The notes under the pieces are model-generated. The model did not search any database and was not told the origin of the DNA. It was given only the letters and a program-made list of their open reading frames with translations. Positions 34,193 to 44,598 of a DNA stretch of 64,000 nucleotides are shown here, piece after piece. Location of the stretch: contig CAWKCP010000035.1 in assembly GCA_963848115.1 (NCBI GenBank), positions 123,349-187,348 of the forward strand, in the 5' to 3' direction. Position 1 is the stretch's first letter, and the number at the start of each line of letters is the position of its first letter. Position numbers and translations under genes: made by a program. The DNA is from JAWKOK01 sp963848115 (lineage in GTDB: Bacteria > Chloroflexota > Anaerolineae > Caldilineales > Caldilineaceae).

Positions 34193-35401
34193 CTAATACG
34201 CCTCACGGAACTTGCGCATCACCCAACGACTAACAAAATTGAGCAGCAATGTCATGACAAACAAGAGAGCTGCCAGGGCAAAAATACTCTGGTAATCGAT
34301 GGAATTGTAGCTGAGATCGCCGCCGCTGATGCGGTTGATGTGGCCGGTGATGGTTTCCGCTGAGTGGAACGGGTTCATCGTCAGATTGGGCCCGGCGCCT
34401 GCAGCAATGGCCACGATCATGGTTTCGCCCACGGCACGGGAGACGGCCACGATGAAGGCTGCGGTGACGCCCGAAAGCGCTGCCGGCAACACAACTCGCG
34501 TCACAACCTCAAGTCGGGTACCGCCAAGACCGTAGGCCGCTTCGCGTAACGCCATGGGTACGGCCCGCAGTGCATCCTCAGACATGGAGGCGACCAGTGG
34601 AATGACCAGGATGCCGACAACGATACCGGCCGCTGCCGTGTTGTAGATCTGGATCGAGGCGCCGAAGACAATGCCCATCACGACGGCCAACGTGCATAGC
34701 ACCAGCGTCATCGCTGCCAAGGTCCCGAGCACGGTCAGAAAGCGTCCCAAACCAGCGTTGTGGACGCGCCTGCCCAGGAAAATGAGAGCGATTGACAGCA
34801 GGAGCAGGCCGCCCCAGGCTGCCGCAACCAGCGCCATAGAGATGTTGCTCAAGGCGCCGAAAAAGGCGCGCAGGCTGGGCGTCATGAAGGTGAGGGCGAA
34901 GTAGCCGTAGACGACGGTGGGCACGCCGGCCAGAATCTCGAGGATCGGTTTGAGCGTGGCGCGGACACGGGGAGCGGCGTATTCGCTGAGCAGAATCGCA
35001 GCCATCAAGCCAAGCGGCAGCGCGACCAACATCGCGATGGTCGAGACCATCAGCGTGGCACTCAAGAGCGGCCAGACACCAAACTGGAGAATCTGAGGCT
35101 GCCAGACCGTCCCTGTCACAAATGCCCGGAACGTCACCTCGGGATCGCGGAAAAATTTCGAGGACTCGATGAGCAGCACCATGACCAGACTGATGGTTGT
35201 GAGGATGGAGAGCGCGCCACAGAGGAATAGCACGATGCCCATGATCGTGTCGCCGAGCCGCCGCTTTTTTCTGAGATTCATAGGCTTGGGGCCGCCCGTT
35301 GCAGCGCGTGCCGGCGCCTGAAATCCAGACGCCGAAAGCACCATGCTGCCTCCTGTATCCACGCTGAAGTTGTTTGTTTGGCGCTTCAAGTCGGTACTCA
35401 C
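34193..35401 (-). CDS. pstC: Phosphate ABC transporter permease PstC, 402 aa
   Basis: A GTG start at 35401 is supported by AAGGAGG ten bases upstream. After a 45-residue polar N-terminus, it has six or seven membrane spans. Family motifs include LPLGLMAAILLSEYA, ILEILAGVPTVVYGYFAL, DALRAVPMALREAAYGLGGT (coupling loop) and SRAVGETMIVAIAAG. It pairs with PstA to form the phosphate channel. A segment near 185-245 (LLLLSIALIFLGRRV and TLVLCTLAVVMG) makes it longer than E. coli PstC and may add two spans. The stop is 3 bp from the pstA start. Confidence 0.93.
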   Translation of the reverse strand: MSTDLKRQTNNFSVDTGGSMVLSASGFQAPARAATGGPKPMNLRKKRRLGDTIMGIVLFLCGALSILTTISLVMVLLIESSKFFRDPEVTFRAFVTGTVWQPQILQFGVWPLLSATLMVSTIAMLVALPLGLMAAILLSEYAAPRVRATLKPILEILAGVPTVVYGYFALTFMTPSLRAFFGALSNISMALVAAAWGGLLLLSIALIFLGRRVHNAGLGRFLTVLGTLAAMTLVLCTLAVVMGIVFGASIQIYNTAAAGIVVGILVIPLVASMSEDALRAVPMALREAAYGLGGTRLEVVTRVVLPAALSGVTAAFIVAVSRAVGETMIVAIAAGAGPNLTMNPFHSAETITGHINRISGGDLSYNSIDYQSIFALAALLFVMTLLLNFVSRWVMRKFREAY

Positions 35402-35796
35402 GCTGGTTGAACCTCCTTACGGGAAAGATTCGCTAGTCTTTGTGGGCGTGAATACCACGATAGAAATCCAGCACCTCTACCACAGGTAGGAATTGTGTTG
35501 GGATTTCTGCCGGGATTCACTAGCAGTACGGATGGGGAAGAGGCACATTCGCCCCTTCCCCATCCTATTAACACAGGCTGAGATTACGTCGGGCAAACCT
35601 TCAGCCCGTGGAGTTTTCGCACGACAGAAAGCCGAATTCCTAAGACCGTTCCAAAAAAAATGGATGCTCCGGCGCAAGTCCCCGCCAGGGCCCAAAAACA
35701 GGATCTCTGGAACAGACTTCAACTGAGCCGTTGCTGGGACTTTGGGAGAATCATGTCCTTGGATTGGCCTTGGCAACCAGTCCTTCTTTTCGGCGC
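35402..35796. other. Intergenic, 395 bp, between pstS and pstC
   Basis: This long gap inside the operon contains the hairpin at 35531-35564 and no credible coding frame. A partial terminator here would give more pstS than pstC-pstA transcript, as is common for binding proteins. Confidence 0.55.
35531..35564. terminator. Intra-operon hairpin after pstS
   Basis: GATGGGGAAG (35531-35540) pairs with CTTCCCCATC (35555-35564), extended by GG/CC inside. It lies between pstS and pstC. Confidence 0.6.
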
Positions 35797-36861
35797 CTAC
35801 TGGCCCACGGCAGCGAGCCATTTGGCCTTGGCTTCATTCAATGCTGTCTCAGAAGCCGGGAAGTAACCGACCTCCTCAACCACCTCATTGACGCTGCTCA
35901 GGAAGTAGTTGACGTAGTCGCCGACCTGAGGCTTCTCACGCATGATCGTGGCGTCAGAGTAGATGAAGAGCGGCCGGGAGAGCGGATACTCGGCAGACTC
36001 GACACTCTCGAAGCTCGCTTCCACACCATCCAGATTCATGATGCCCAACGCATCGGCATTCTCGCTGTAGTAGGCGTAGCCGAAGAAGCCTGTGGCGTAG
36101 GGGCTGCCCTCAACGCCGATGACCAGCACGTTGTCATCCTCGGAGAACTGGGTGTTGGGAGCGGTCAACAGCGGCTCCGGATCTTCCTCGAAGACCGCTT
36201 CCACAAAGTAGTCGAAGGTGCCCGAGTCGGTGCCGGGAATGTAGCGCTGGATGATCTCATCCGGCCATTCCGGATTCACATCCGACCACTTTTCGGCGGT
36301 GTAGATGGCGGCCAATTCTTCCAGAGTCGCATCGGTCGCCCAGTCGTTCTCAGGATTGACGACGACGGCCAGTGCATCGGTGCCCACGCGGAACTCGATA
36401 GGCGTGCGGCCGATGGCGGCACAGCTCTCAACTTCGGAATCCTTGATAGGGCGACTGGCGTTGGAGACATCGGTCTCGCCTGCTTCACAGAAGCGCGAGA
36501 ATCCGGCGCCCGAACCGATGCTGTCGATGGTGACGACACCGCCGTACCCTTCATCGTAGAAACGTTCGGCCACAGCCTCGGCCAGCGGGAAAACGGTGGA
36601 GCTACCGGCGGTCACGACGTCGCCTTCAACGGCCAGCGGATCGACCTCGGGCAGGATGACCATCTCACCGGAAGCTTCTTCAGCGGCGGCGTCTTCGGCC
36701 GGGGCCTCTGTGGCAGCAGCTTCTTCAGCCGGTTCCTCGGTCGCTGGTTCTTCAGCGGCAGCCGGTTCTTCAGTCGGAGCGCTCGCTTGTTCGCTGCTCC
36801 CGCCACAGGCTGCCAACAACAGCGCTGATATCACAAATACCACCAAAAGTATGCGGCGCAT
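35797..36861 (-). CDS. pstS: Phosphate-binding lipoprotein PstS, 354 aa
   Basis: The start MRRILLVVFV is chosen for its signal peptide and the AGGAGAG upstream. The lipobox LLLAAC (Cys19) anchors it, followed by a Glu/Ala/Pro-rich linker of about 55 residues. The mature fold begins at GDVVTAGSSTVFPLAEAVAE (phosphate loop) and continues with SNASRPIKDSE, IPGTDSGTFDYFVEAVF and, in the C-terminal half, GYAYYSENADAL, YPLSRPLFIYSD and EEVGYFPASE. These are in normal order, unlike the PstA insertion. The extra Glu/Ala linker is typical of secreted lipoproteins in this window. It delivers phosphate to PstC/PstA and is preceded by an array of PhoP-box-like repeats. Confidence 0.95.
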   Translation of the reverse strand: MRRILLVVFVISALLLAACGGSSEQASAPTEEPAAAEEPATEEPAEEAAATEAPAEDAAAEEASGEMVILPEVDPLAVEGDVVTAGSSTVFPLAEAVAERFYDEGYGGVVTIDSIGSGAGFSRFCEAGETDVSNASRPIKDSEVESCAAIGRTPIEFRVGTDALAVVVNPENDWATDATLEELAAIYTAEKWSDVNPEWPDEIIQRYIPGTDSGTFDYFVEAVFEEDPEPLLTAPNTQFSEDDNVLVIGVEGSPYATGFFGYAYYSENADALGIMNLDGVEASFESVESAEYPLSRPLFIYSDATIMREKPQVGDYVNYFLSSVNEVVEEVGYFPASETALNEAKAKWLAAVGQ

Positions 36862-36966
36862 TTTCTTGTAGTCTCTCCTCTGTAAAATTGGAATCAATTT
36901 TCATAATTGATGACATGCACAACCATTTTGATGCGTGCTACTGTCGTTGACAGCATAGGAGAGGCG

Positions 36967-37027
36967 AATTAACGAATGTTCGTGAACTGCTTAACAATCA
37001 ACTAAGTCACGGTAAACGTTGTGTTAA
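36967..37027 (-). promoter_or_regulatory. PhoP/PhoB-box array upstream of pstS
   Basis: In the minus-strand sense, hexamers TTAACA, TTTACC, TTAGTT, TTAAGC, ACGAAC and TTAATT start every 11 bases (37027, 37016, 37005, 36994, 36983, 36972). TT(A/T)ACA-like repeats with 5-bp spacers are the known PhoP box type. The first two are strong and the others weaker. Confidence 0.6.
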
Positions 37028-37150
37028 CGGCCAGCGCGTGTGCGAACCAGGGGATCGTCGGTACGTCGAGGGTATCTTCTCAATCGGTATGCGCCGGGCT
37101 TGCCTTGTCCGCAGCTCGGCGAAACCCATAGCGGAATGACAAATCTTGAA

Positions 37151-39034
37151 CTACTGGGGTTGGGTGTGGAAACGTGTGTTCCGTGGAGTATGGCCATTGG
37201 AGGGAGCCGGGAGGAGTCCGGCGCCATGAGGCAGTGCATCGGCGCCGGCATTGGCAGGCTTATGATCTGTAGCTTCTGTACCGGCGACCGGCAGTGTGAA
37301 GTAGAACGTACTGCCTTCGCCCTCGGCGCTCTCCGCCCAGATCTCACCGCCGTGCGCTTGGATGACATGCTTGGCGATGGCAAGGCCCAGGCCTGTGCCG
37401 CCGCCGGAACGAGCGCGATCGCTCTTGTAGAAGCGCTCAAAGATGCGCGGTAGGTCTGTCGCGGGAATACCGGCTCCTGTGTCTTTCACGATGACGATGA
37501 CGAGATCCTCCATTATCTCCGCACGAAGATCAATCGAACCGCCTGCCGGGGTAAATTTGATGGCGTTGTGAATCAGGTTCATGACCACCTGCTGCACCCG
37601 TTGAGCGTCGGCCAAAACATGGGGCAGATCGTTGGACAACGTCAATGTCAATGCGATGCCTGCTCGTTCAGACTGCGGATTGAGCCGCCCGGCCGCATCC
37701 TGGAGCAGTCGCGCGACCGAAACCGATTTGAATTCGAGTGGGACTTGGCCTGATTCGATGCGTGAAAGCTCCAACAACTCCTGCACCATCTGGGTCAACG
37801 AATCGACCTCGCCCTCCATGAGGTCCAGGAAGTGCTGAGCCATGGGCGGATCGTCCAGTGCGCCGTCTCGTAGGGTTTCGACCAATGCGCGCAGCGCAGC
37901 CAACGGTGTGCGCAGTTCATGGGAGACATTGCTGACGAAATCCTGGCGCACTGTCTGCAATTGTCGCATGCGCGATAAGTCCTGCATCATGATCAGATAG
38001 CCGCGTGCCGCGCCCAGCAGATAGGGCGTAACCACAATCCGCAAATAGCGTTGGTCACTCATTTCGATGGTGTCGACTTCCTGGGCGCCGCTCTCTTTGC
38101 AGCGCTGCCAGACTTCGGCGATTCGATGATCGCGTACAGTCTGTACAAAGGATCGCTTGAGTGCATCAGACTCGGTCGTGTCCAGAGTCCGGGCAGCCGC
38201 CGGATTGATCAGACGAACCTTGCCCTTCTTGCTCACCATGATCACGCCGTCGGCCATGATTTGCAGCATCGTGCTGAGCCGATCCTGCTCTCGTCCCCGC
38301 TTGCGGATCTGGCGTTCCAACTCGCCGGCCATGCGGTTGAATGTGCGCGCCAAGCGCCCGATCTCGCCACCGCTGAAGGCGACTACCCGTGCGTCCAGAT
38401 CGCCTGCCGTGATTCGTTCGGCCGCGGCGGTGAGTTGACGCACCGTGCGTGCAGAACGTTCAAATTGAACGATGAGCAGTCCCACAAGGATGAACCCCGC
38501 CACGAGCGTAGCGGTAAGGATGATCCCCTGCATTTGCCTTTGGCCGGCCCAGGTGCGATCGAGCGGATAGGCCCAGCGAATTGCCCCAATGGTTTCGCCG
38601 TTGTCTAGGACAGGAAAGGCCAGAAAGACGACCTCGTTGCCCGTCGCCGGATCGATGCGTACGCTGCGTCCGAATCCTGTTTCCATGGCAGCGCGTAGTT
38701 CCGGGAGCGGGATACCGTCGGTCTCTGTTTGGTTGTCGGAATCGGCCAGAAGTCGTTCGTCGGCTGAGAAAAGTGTGACCCGGGCCCCGATCAGGTCCGA
38801 CCACTCTTGGAGGAGTGTTTCTTGCATCAACGCGTCGTCCTGCCAAGCATCGATCAACTGGGGTTGTGATGCGGATACGCTCACCTGCGCGACGAACTGC
38901 TCTTCCAGCTCTCTGGCGTGCAGCGTGTTGAGCCGGTAGATCAGGTAGACGGAGAAGACCGTCATCAAACCTAGAACAAGGATAACGGCGAAGACCGTCG
39001 CCGATCTCCACCGTGGCATAGGTGATTGAAGCAT
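37151..39034 (-). CDS. phoR: Phosphate-regulon sensor histidine kinase (PhoR-like), 627 aa
   Basis: The layout is TM1 (about 10-30), an extracytoplasmic sensor domain (about 35-165), TM2 (about 168-190), HAMP (about 195-245), PAS (about 250-360), the phosphoacceptor helix FVSNVSHELRTPLAALRAL with His near 372, and the ATPase domain (NLIHNAIKFTPAGG, DTGAGIPATDLPRIFERFYK, GGTGLGLAIAKHVI). An ATG at 39034 is taken; a TTG three codons earlier is possible. The C-terminal 40 residues are a Pro/His-rich tail without homology that I recognise. It follows the response regulator, precedes pstS, and has its own PhoP-box triplet upstream. It senses phosphate status with PhoU and Pst. Confidence 0.9.
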   Translation of the reverse strand: MLQSPMPRWRSATVFAVILVLGLMTVFSVYLIYRLNTLHARELEEQFVAQVSVSASQPQLIDAWQDDALMQETLLQEWSDLIGARVTLFSADERLLADSDNQTETDGIPLPELRAAMETGFGRSVRIDPATGNEVVFLAFPVLDNGETIGAIRWAYPLDRTWAGQRQMQGIILTATLVAGFILVGLLIVQFERSARTVRQLTAAAERITAGDLDARVVAFSGGEIGRLARTFNRMAGELERQIRKRGREQDRLSTMLQIMADGVIMVSKKGKVRLINPAAARTLDTTESDALKRSFVQTVRDHRIAEVWQRCKESGAQEVDTIEMSDQRYLRIVVTPYLLGAARGYLIMMQDLSRMRQLQTVRQDFVSNVSHELRTPLAALRALVETLRDGALDDPPMAQHFLDLMEGEVDSLTQMVQELLELSRIESGQVPLEFKSVSVARLLQDAAGRLNPQSERAGIALTLTLSNDLPHVLADAQRVQQVVMNLIHNAIKFTPAGGSIDLRAEIMEDLVIVIVKDTGAGIPATDLPRIFERFYKSDRARSGGGTGLGLAIAKHVIQAHGGEIWAESAEGEGSTFYFTLPVAGTEATDHKPANAGADALPHGAGLLPAPSNGHTPRNTRFHTQPQ

Positions 39035-39090
39035 CTTGAACAAAACCGTTCACATAGATCGGGCAATATACACAGAAAATAGACGATCAA

Positions 39091-39118
39091 TGTTAACAAT
39101 CAAACAAGCTTCAGTTAA
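39091..39118 (-). promoter_or_regulatory. PhoP/PhoB-box triplet upstream of the kinase gene
   Basis: The minus-strand sense gives TTAACT, TTGTTT and TTAACA starting at 39118, 39107 and 39096, exactly 11 bases apart. It lies 57 bases before the kinase start, matching the array before pstS. Confidence 0.55.
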
Positions 39119-39133
39119 TGGATTGCAAATGTT

Positions 39134-39871
39134 CTAGCGCTCAAACCGATAGCCGATGCTGCGTACGGTGATGATCCGAGATGGATTGGCCGGGTCATCC
39201 TCGATCTTCTCGCGCAGCCAACGAACATGTACATCGACGGTGCGGCTGCCGCCGTCGTAGTCCCATCCCCAGACGCGCTCCAGGATCAGATCTCGGCTGA
39301 GGACGATGCCATGGTTGCGGGCCAGAAAGACCAGCAGCTCGAACTCTTTTGGCTTGAGGTGGATGACTTCTTCTCTAAATTTGACCTCGCGACGTGTCAA
39401 ATCGATGAGCAGGTTGTCAAAGAGCAGTTGTTCGGGGCCGCGAACGCGTTCTTCGTCCGCTTGGGGTTCCTGTGCAACCACATCCGCTCGGTCCATACGC
39501 ACACGGCGCAACATGGCCTTGATGCGGGCCATCAACTCGCGCATGCTGAACGGCTTGGTCAAGTAGTCGTCGGCGCCGACCTCCAGACCGACCACCGTGT
39601 CGACCTCGTCGGCCCGGGCCGTCAGCATGATGATGGGCACGCTCATCTCCTGGCGAAGAATGCGACAGACGTCAAGACCGTCCAGACCCGGTAACATGAC
39701 ATCCAGGACAATCAGGTCTGGTTCCTCGCTGCGAGCGACAGTCAGGGCCGTCTGTCCGTCGGCAGCCGTCTTCACGTCATACCCCTGGCGGGTCAGGTTG
39801 TACGCCAACGTTTCGAGGAGGGTTGGTTCGTCTTCAACGATCAGGATTTTCGATTTGGTTTCTGACACCAT
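39134..39871 (-). CDS. phoB: Response regulator, OmpR/PhoB family, 245 aa
   Basis: The start MVSETKSKILIVEDEP is chosen because upstream codons do not fit the family and AGGGGCGCG precedes it. The receiver domain has acidic DE at the start, phosphoacceptor Asp in LIVLDVMLPGLDGLDV, Thr in IMLTARADEVD and Lys in DDYLTKPFS. The C-terminal winged helix shows KPKEFELLVFLARNHG, VWGWDYDGGSRTVDVHVRWLREKIE and RSIGYRFER. With the downstream kinase and pst genes it is the PhoB/PhoP-type regulator. The two domains are joined by an acidic linker of about 25 residues, longer than usual. Confidence 0.9.
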   Translation of the reverse strand: MVSETKSKILIVEDEPTLLETLAYNLTRQGYDVKTAADGQTALTVARSEEPDLIVLDVMLPGLDGLDVCRILRQEMSVPIIMLTARADEVDTVVGLEVGADDYLTKPFSMRELMARIKAMLRRVRMDRADVVAQEPQADEERVRGPEQLLFDNLLIDLTRREVKFREEVIHLKPKEFELLVFLARNHGIVLSRDLILERVWGWDYDGGSRTVDVHVRWLREKIEDDPANPSRIITVRSIGYRFER

Positions 39872-39970
39872 GGGCGCGCCCCTGATAGGTCTTTCGAACA
39901 TCGTCATCTGGCGGCAGTATCCAACAGGGATTGGGGTTCGGGCAAATTGCGGGGCGGAGATGAAGAAGAC

Positions 39971-40009
39971 TCTGCGGTCCCGTGGCGAACGGCGCTACGG
40001 GACCGCAGA
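39971..40009. terminator. 13-bp-arm hairpin after the malic enzyme gene
   Basis: TCTGCGGTCCCGT (39971-39983) pairs with ACGGGACCGCAGA (39997-40009) around a 13-base loop. It lies ten bases beyond the stop of the minus-strand malic enzyme gene. Confidence 0.75.
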
Positions 40010-40018
40010 GCAGATCGT

Positions 40019-42268
<2,250 letters not shown>

Positions 42269-42589
42269 TTCTTTTCTCCTAACTCAGCTAGGGGTGATTT
42301 CTGCAGCAGGTATTGGAGCTGCTGCCTCTGATAGGAAAACCCAGAGTAGATCCACCGGAATCCATCCGACCACAACAATCAGACGGGCGAATTTGCAGGT
42401 TTTGAATTTGACACGATAATAGAGAGCGGAAAGCTGAGCGGCCACAAATGGCGGAGAACTGAGCTACCGCATAGCCGGAATCCAGCCGATTACTGCAAGT
42501 CTATCGGACATTTTACGAAGTTTGCAGGAGTGCCGATGCACCTGATCAAACTCTGTCACTCTACAACCGAATGGAGATGATGTCAATCA
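42269..42589. other. Intergenic, 321 bp, divergent promoters
   Basis: The space serves both the malic enzyme gene and the CPBP protease gene. No inverted repeat above 8 bp, coding frame or RNA gene was noticed. An A/T-rich stretch near 42390-42430 could hold a promoter. Confidence 0.4.
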
Positions 42590-43543
42590 ATGTCGGTAAC
42601 TGAACACCACATAGTCGATCAATCGTTGGTTCAATTGGAGAAGCGCCGTATCGGCCTATATCTCCTCTTCGCCTTTGGTATCGCCTGGACGCTCTACGCC
42701 GTCATCTATCTGACCGGTGGCATTGCTGACAGCCGGACACTGATACCCGGAACACCGATCACCGTGGCGATCGTGCTCATGACGGCTTCCATGTGGGCGC
42801 CGGCGCTCGCCAACATTCTCACTCGCCTAGTCACCCATGAAGGTCGCCAAGATCTTTGGCTGCGTCCACAATTGCGAATTGGTTGGCCCTACTGGTTGCT
42901 TATGTGGGTACTTCCTGCGCTACTGGCGCTGCTGGGAGCGGCACTCTATTTCGCGATCTTCCCAGACCAATTTGATCCCAACATGCAGTCATTCCGCGAT
43001 CAGGTCGAGACACTGACCGGCGAGGCGATGCCCGTTCCGACAGCTGCGCTCGTGGCACTGCAACTGCTTCAGGCTGTCCTGCTTGCCCCGGTGCTCAATG
43101 CCATTGCGACCTTCGGCGAGGAATTCGGTTGGCGCGCCTACCTACAGCAGAAACTGATGCCTCTGGGGGTGCGTCGGGCTATGATCGCCATGGGATTGAT
43201 CTGGGGCGTTTGGCACTGGCCCGTGATCGTCATGGGCTACAACTTCGGCGATGCCTATCCCGGCGCCCCCTGGCTGGGCATGCTGGCCATGGTCTGGTTC
43301 ACGTTTGTGGTGGGCACGGTCTTAGGCTGGGCCGTGATCCGTGCAGGCAGTGTCTGGCCGGCGGTCATTGGCCACGGTGCGCTCAACGGTATCGCCGCCG
43401 TCGGCGTGCTCTTTGTCGCCGGCGAGCCACACGCGCTGTTGGGCCCGACATCGGTCGGCCTGATCGGTGGGATTGGGTGGACAATCTTTGCACTACTATT
43501 GCTGTCAAAGGCCAACTGGGAGCGTAGGGCTTTTCCAAAATAG
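42590..43543 (+). CDS. CPBP family intramembrane metalloprotease, 317 aa
   Basis: Seven or eight hydrophobic segments are present. The three CPBP/Abi motifs are seen: the glutamates and arginine in TFGEEFGWRAYLQQKL (about residue 178), WGVWHWPVIVMGY (about 205) and GHGALNGIAAV (about 262), with His and Asn as metal ligands. The family includes CAAX-type proteases and bacteriocin self-immunity proteins, and the substrate is unknown. It is a single gene whose stop codon lies inside a 105-bp repeat also present at 54601-54704, so the C-terminal residues GFSK-like RRAFPK are encoded by the repeat. Confidence 0.82.
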   Translation: MSVTEHHIVDQSLVQLEKRRIGLYLLFAFGIAWTLYAVIYLTGGIADSRTLIPGTPITVAIVLMTASMWAPALANILTRLVTHEGRQDLWLRPQLRIGWPYWLLMWVLPALLALLGAALYFAIFPDQFDPNMQSFRDQVETLTGEAMPVPTAALVALQLLQAVLLAPVLNAIATFGEEFGWRAYLQQKLMPLGVRRAMIAMGLIWGVWHWPVIVMGYNFGDAYPGAPWLGMLAMVWFTFVVGTVLGWAVIRAGSVWPAVIGHGALNGIAAVGVLFVAGEPHALLGPTSVGLIGGIGWTIFALLLLSKANWERRAFPK

Positions 43544-43629
43544 TAACTATACGGGAGTTGGCAAAGCCTCAAGCCATTCCAGCCAAAGATTTCCTTGCAA
43601 CGTATATTTATTTCTCTGGAATGGCCTAA
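43525..43629 (+). repeat. MITE-like 105-bp element, copy 1
   Basis: This sequence returns inverted at 54601-54704 with about 90% identity by eye, including the invariant block TATACGGGAGTTGGCAAAGC. Its ends, TAGGGCTTTTCC and the complement of GGAATGGCCTAA, form imperfect 12-bp terminal inverted repeats. It supplies the last codons and stop of the CPBP gene. Confidence 0.8.
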
Positions 43630-43777
43630 CTGAGGGATGACTTGGGGAACGTCATCCCTTTCAGAATGTATTGCACTCGGCTATTTTCGCCAGAGTCGTG
43701 ATTGAACGATACAATCATGCTGCGGGGAGAATGCATGAATCCAGAATCCTGCCCACTAATCAACAAGGAGACACACG

Positions 43778-44332
43778 ATGCCAGGCAGACGACAAGGACG
43801 AAGAGAAGCACGACAGGATGAACGCCAGACATTCGGACGCAGGGGCGACGCCACCCAGTACAAGATGCGCGAGCGGATGGTCTCGATTGGCGATGACTAT
43901 TGGATCGAGAATAGTGCCGGCCAGAAGGTCTTTAAGGTCGACGGCAAGGCAGTACGCGTGCGTGACACACTCAACTTCGAAGATGCGCATCGTAATGTAC
44001 TATGCAAGATCCAAGAGCGTATGCTGCGGGTCAAGGACGTCATGGAAGTCGAAGACGCCAATGGAAATAGCGTTGCCACGATTAAGAAGGCCCTGATTTC
44101 ACCGATTCGTGATCGTTTCACGGTCAAGATCAAGAGCGGCCCCGATTTGGAGGTCAAAGGCAACATCCTCGATCACGAGTACACCATCGGCGAAGGCCGC
44201 ACCAAGGTGGCAGAGGTCTCGAAGAAGTGGTTTCGCATCCGTGATTCGTACGGCGTGCAGGTCGACCCGGACCAGGACGATGTGATCATCCTGGCCGTGA
44301 CCGTCTGCATCGATCAGATGGCACACGGCTAA
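43778..44332 (+). CDS. LURP-one-related (tubby-like) protein, 184 aa
   Basis: CAAGGAGACACACG precedes the ATG. After a basic N-terminus (PGRRQGRREARQDERQTFGRRG), the protein has the repeated beta-hairpin pattern of the LURP-one family: YKMRERMVSIGDDYWIEN, VFKVDGKAVRVRDTL, DAHRNVLCKIQERMLRVKDVMEVED, RFTVKI and GNILDHEYTIGEG. The family has a tubby-like barrel, and its function in bacteria is unknown; phospholipid or peptide binding is proposed. It is monocistronic with a terminator hairpin 80 bases downstream. Confidence 0.85.
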   Translation: MPGRRQGRREARQDERQTFGRRGDATQYKMRERMVSIGDDYWIENSAGQKVFKVDGKAVRVRDTLNFEDAHRNVLCKIQERMLRVKDVMEVEDANGNSVATIKKALISPIRDRFTVKIKSGPDLEVKGNILDHEYTIGEGRTKVAEVSKKWFRIRDSYGVQVDPDQDDVIILAVTVCIDQMAHG

Positions 44333-44411
44333 TGCTGATCGAATGACCGCGCTTGACGAAGAACCTACCGTGCCATTGGAGTTTGATGTGTCCGGAAGTC
44401 ATAGACCTCAG

Positions 44412-44443
44412 TCCAGGCCATGCAAATTACTGCATGGCCTGGA
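44412..44443 (+). terminator. 13-bp-arm hairpin terminator
   Basis: TCCAGGCCATGCA (44412-44424) pairs perfectly with TGCATGGCCTGGA (44431-44443) around a 6-base loop, followed by TTTCATC. It follows the LURP-one gene. Confidence 0.75.
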
Positions 44444-44598
44444 TTTCATCTCGGTGCGCTGTCAGGCGTGCAGCCGGCGAACACTTTCATTGCGTCGCGT
44501 GATGATTGTGGTGTCGCAGTTCTTGGCTCGTGATGTGACGATTGAACATGATTGGGGCGGGCGACAGGATGAGGAACTGACGTAAACGATTTCGGTGA

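Noticed and set aside
35731..36828. Plus-strand frame of 365 codons
   Set aside because: It is antisense to pstS. The Gly/Ser-rich product mirrors the Glu/Ala linker of PstS.
44343..44585. 80-codon frame after the LURP-one gene
   Set aside because: It contains the terminator hairpin at 44412-44443 and has no ribosome-binding site.
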